Source: Gemmatimonadota bacterium (GTDB taxonomy: Bacteria; Gemmatimonadota; Gemmatimonadetes; Longimicrobiales; Gaopeijiaceae). From it: a DNA stretch of 36,744 bases. A model generated the notes under the pieces. That model did no database searches and was not told the DNA's origin. It saw nothing but the letters and a program-made list of their open reading frames with translations. The stretch is taken from assembly GCA_007125125.1 (NCBI GenBank), contig SLDT01000114.1, forward strand, positions 1 through 36,744, written 5' to 3'. The position numbers and the translations under genes were made by a program. Below, in pieces: positions 34,306 through 36,744 of the stretch (its first letter is position 1; every line of letters begins with the position of its first letter).

Positions 34306-35100
34306 ATGTCTACACGCCTCGCCGTCCTGGTTTCCCTTCTGGCGCTCGTCGCCTGTGGATCGCCGCCCGCCAGCGCGGGGCCCGAGGGCACGGATCAGGC
34401 CCATGCCTCCTTCGACGACCCCGACGTCCAGCGCGTCTGGGACCGGATGGTCTCCGTCATCTCACCCGATGATGGCTGGCAGCGCGCAAGGTATCTGGAG
34501 TTCGACTGGGCCGTCAACCGGGGCGAAGGCGAGCCCTCGGTCCGGCGTCATCGGTGGGATCGGTTCGAAGGGCTCGCTCGTGTCGAGAGCAGCACGCAAG
34601 GGGGCCCGCAGGTCGCCATCTTCCCCACGGACGCTCCTGCGGAGGGCCGCGTCTGGGTCGACGGGGTCGAGCTCTCGAACGAAGAGGCTGCGTCGGCCCT
34701 CAACGCCGCCCACCGGGCTCACATCAACGACGGGTACTGGCTTCTCATGCCCTTCAAGTGGAACGACCCCGGGGTGATCGCCCGATACGCCGGGGAGCAG
34801 ACCGACGAGGACGGCCGTCTCTGGGAAGTGGTCGAACTCACCTTCGAGGGCGGCACGGGCCTCACCCCTCAGAACATGTACCGCGCCTTCGTGAACCCGG
34901 AGTCGGGCCGCATGGAGCGGTGGCACTTTCTCTCGAACCCGGACGCGAGCCCGTCGCCCTCGGACTGGACGGACTGGCGTCGCGTCGGTCCGATCGAGCT
35001 CTCCGAGAACCGGGTCAGCGGGGGCCAGGTGCGAATCTTCTTCCCGCACCTCCGTGTCGAGACCGAGGTGCCGGCCGACGCCTTCGATCCTCCCGCCTGA
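34306..35100 (+). CDS. Putative lipoprotein, uncharacterised conserved family
   Basis: A 264-residue exported lipoprotein: RLAVLVSLLALVAC gives a signal peptide with a lipobox at LVAC (Cys17). The mature part has a beta-rich pattern with ARYLEFDWAVNR, INDGYWLLMPFKWNDPGVI and a segment GTGLTPQNMYRAFVNPESG. It resembles a group of outer-membrane-associated lipoproteins of unknown function (DUF6503-like, from memory). A GGGAG ribosome site precedes the ATG. It is divergent from the sirB1-like gene and converges on lon. Confidence 0.8.
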   Translation: MSTRLAVLVSLLALVACGSPPASAGPEGTDQAHASFDDPDVQRVWDRMVSVISPDDGWQRARYLEFDWAVNRGEGEPSVRRHRWDRFEGLARVESSTQGGPQVAIFPTDAPAEGRVWVDGVELSNEEAASALNAAHRAHINDGYWLLMPFKWNDPGVIARYAGEQTDEDGRLWEVVELTFEGGTGLTPQNMYRAFVNPESGRMERWHFLSNPDASPSPSDWTDWRRVGPIELSENRVSGGQVRIFFPHLRVETEVPADAFDPPA

Positions 35101-35121
35101 GCGGAGGGCCGTTCGGAGGCC

Positions 35122-36744
35122 TCAGGGAACGGTCGCGACACCCCGATCTTCTCCCTCCTGCGTCGGGCTCGCATTCCCGATTCGCGGCGGCTCGCCCGCG
35201 CCGGGGACGAGGGCATGCTCGAGCACGTCGTCCAGCTCCTCGACGAGGTGGATCGTGAGGTCGCGCCTCACCACCTCGGGGATGTCCTCGGTATCGGCCT
35301 CGTTCTCGGCGGGGAGAATGATCTCCCGGATTCCTGCCCGGACGGCTCCGAGCACCTTCTCCTTGACACCCCCGATCGGTAGCACCCGGCCCGTGAGGGT
35401 CAGCTCCCCCGTCATGGCAACATCGCGGCGCACCTTGCGCCCCGAGAGCGCCGAGACGAGGGCCGTGGCCATGGTGATCCCGGCTGACGGCCCGTCCTTC
35501 GGGATTGCCCCGGCGGGCACATGGATGTGCACCTCCGTCCCCTTCATGAGCCGCTCCGGGATCCCGTAGTTCGCGTGGTGTGACTTCGCGAAGGTCCATG
35601 CGGCGCGACCCGACTCCTTCATCACATCACCGAGCTGACCCGTCAGGACGAGGCTGCCCTCTCCCGGCATCACGCTTGCCTCGACGAACATGATGTCGCC
35701 TCCCATCGGGGTGTAGAACATCCCCGTGGACACGCCCACCGTGTCTTCCGTCCGCATCTTCTCCGGATGCACCCGCGGTCGCCCGAGAAGCTCCCGCACC
35801 ACGGCCGGCGTCACCGTGATCCGGTCCACCTCTCCCGCGGCAATTCGCCGCGCCACCTTGCGCGCCACCTTCCCGAGCTCCCTCTCGAGCTGGCGCACCC
35901 CGGCCTCGCGCGTGTACTGCGTGATCACCGAACGCGTCGCCTCCTCGTCGAGCTCCAGCTCCTCCTCCTTCAGCCCGGCCTCCCGCAGCTGCCTCGGCAG
36001 GAGGTAGCGCCGCCCGATCTCGAGCTTCTCCTGCTCGGTGTATCCCGAGAAGTCCACCCTCTCCATCCGGTCGAGGAGGGGCGCCGGAATACGGTCCACG
36101 TAGTTCGCCGTCGCGATGAAGAGCACCTCCGACAGGTCGAAGGGAATTCCGAGGTAGTGGTCCGTGAAGGTCGCGTTCTGAGCCGGGTCGAGGACTTCAA
36201 GGAGCGCGGCCGAGGGATCACCCTGGAAGGATGTCCCCAGCTTGTCGACCTCGTCGAGCAGGAAGACCGGGTTCTTCGACTTCACCTGCCGCATTCCCTG
36301 GACGATACGCCCCGGCATGGCCCCGACATAGGTCCGTCGGTGGCCCCGGATGTCGGCCTCGTCCCGGGCACCGCCCAATGAGATGCGAACGTACTTGCGC
36401 CCGAGCGAACGTGCGATGGACTGCGCAATCGAGGTCTTGCCGACTCCCGGAGGACCCGTGAAGAGGAGGATCGGCCCCCGCCCCACCATCGTCGCCTCTT
36501 CGTTCTGGGACGAAGGCTCCCCGGAGTCGTCCTTCTCATCGTCTCCACCCCGGTCCGTGTCGGCGTCGTCCGGGGCCTCGGAGTGGTCTTCGCCCTCGGG
36601 TCCCGACTCGGCCATCCTGACAGCAGGCCGGCCACGACGACCGAAACCGGCCTCCCCAGCCACCTCCTCGGCCCGGGCGGCCCGCAACCTCAGGGGCTGC
36701 GGGTCGCCATTCGACGCCGAAGCCTCGTAGGGCACCACCTCGCC
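35122..36744 (-). CDS. lon: ATP-dependent protease Lon (N-terminal part beyond window)
   Basis: C-terminal 540 residues of Lon, open through the right window edge. The visible order is an acidic linker (about residues 1-85 of the window part), Walker A (GPPGVGKT), Walker B ([10 protein letters not shown]), the sensor and arginine-finger region ([20 protein letters not shown] precedes), then the protease domain with the catalytic serine in PKDGPSAG and lysine in GGVKEK. It degrades unfolded and regulatory proteins in the cytoplasm. The linker before Walker A is unusually long and Asp/Glu-rich. The 5' end, with the LON substrate-binding domain, is outside the window. Confidence 0.97.
   Translation of the reverse strand, partial: GEVVPYEASASNGDPQPLRLRAARAEEVAGEAGFGRRGRPAVRMAESGPEGEDHSEAPDDADTDRGGDDEKDDSGEPSSQNEEATMVGRGPILLFTGPPGVGKTSIAQSIARSLGRKYVRISLGGARDEADIRGHRRTYVGAMPGRIVQGMRQVKSKNPVFLLDEVDKLGTSFQGDPSAALLEVLDPAQNATFTDHYLGIPFDLSEVLFIATANYVDRIPAPLLDRMERVDFSGYTEQEKLEIGRRYLLPRQLREAGLKEEELELDEEATRSVITQYTREAGVRQLERELGKVARKVARRIAAGEVDRITVTPAVVRELLGRPRVHPEKMRTEDTVGVSTGMFYTPMGGDIMFVEASVMPGEGSLVLTGQLGDVMKESGRAAWTFAKSHHANYGIPERLMKGTEVHIHVPAGAIPKDGPSAGITMATALVSALSGRKVRRDVAMTGELTLTGRVLPIGGVKEKVLGAVRAGIREIILPAENEADTEDIPEVVRRDLTIHLVEELDDVLEHALVPGAGEPPRIGNASPTQEGEDRGVATVP

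Noticed and set aside
35096-35126. Imperfect hairpin between the lipoprotein gene and lon
   Set aside because: CCTGAG/CTCAGG with a 19-base loop, or an inner GGCC pairing with a bulge, is weak and common in such DNA.

Overview
The window is high-GC (by eye about two thirds G+C), very densely coded bacterial chromosome with 34 supportable protein genes, no RNA gene that I could recognise, and no insertion sequence, phage gene, CRISPR array or tRNA. A complete alternative complex III operon, the protein families present and the codon use suggest a Gemmatimonadota-like organism or a relative. This is an inference from gene content, not a placement. No stretch over 300 bases lacks a gene. The largest gaps are 10210-10486 and 24061-24313, both between divergent genes.

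Layout. (1) 1-5170, minus: a dipeptide/oligopeptide ABC importer (binding lipoprotein, two permeases, two ATPases), with the last ATPase cut by the window edge. (2) 5324-10209, minus: a glycine-cleavage operon gcvH-gcvP-metallohydrolase-lipM-like, joining the lipoyl carrier protein, the decarboxylase and a probable octanoyl transferase. (3) 10487-16393, plus: acyl-CoA dehydrogenase, tatA, an MFS exporter, a TrmJ-like RNA methyltransferase, a GAF-GAF-GGDEF protein and an inositol-phosphatase/HisN-like phosphatase, with several stop/start overlaps. (4) 16421-24060, minus: actABCDEF, a complete quinol-oxidising alternative complex III, with a good promoter upstream and a perfect 12-bp hairpin downstream. 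(5) 24314-26800, plus: a DUF432-like protein overlapping an MscS channel, an uncharacterised 96-residue protein and an AbrB-fold regulator. (6) 26855-29560, minus: a LuxC-like acyl reductase and a LuxE-like acyl-protein synthetase without luciferase genes, preceded by a small helical ORF. (7) 29739-30749, plus: a YpdA-like bacillithiol-disulfide reductase. (8) 30752-34171, minus: mgtE, ygfZ-like and a SirB1/TPR protein. (9) 34306-35100, plus: a lipoprotein. (10) 35122-36744, minus: Lon protease, cut at the window edge, with an unusual acidic segment just before Walker A.

Themes. Energy and one-carbon metabolism dominate: glycine cleavage, acyl-CoA oxidation and quinol oxidation by ACIII. ActB has a Tat-type signal and tatA is nearby. 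The best candidates for something little described are the LuxC/LuxE pair with its small upstream ORF, the DUF432-MscS pair, the acidic insert in Lon, the LipM-like enzyme inside the gcv operon, and the cysteine-retaining N-terminal domain of ActB.
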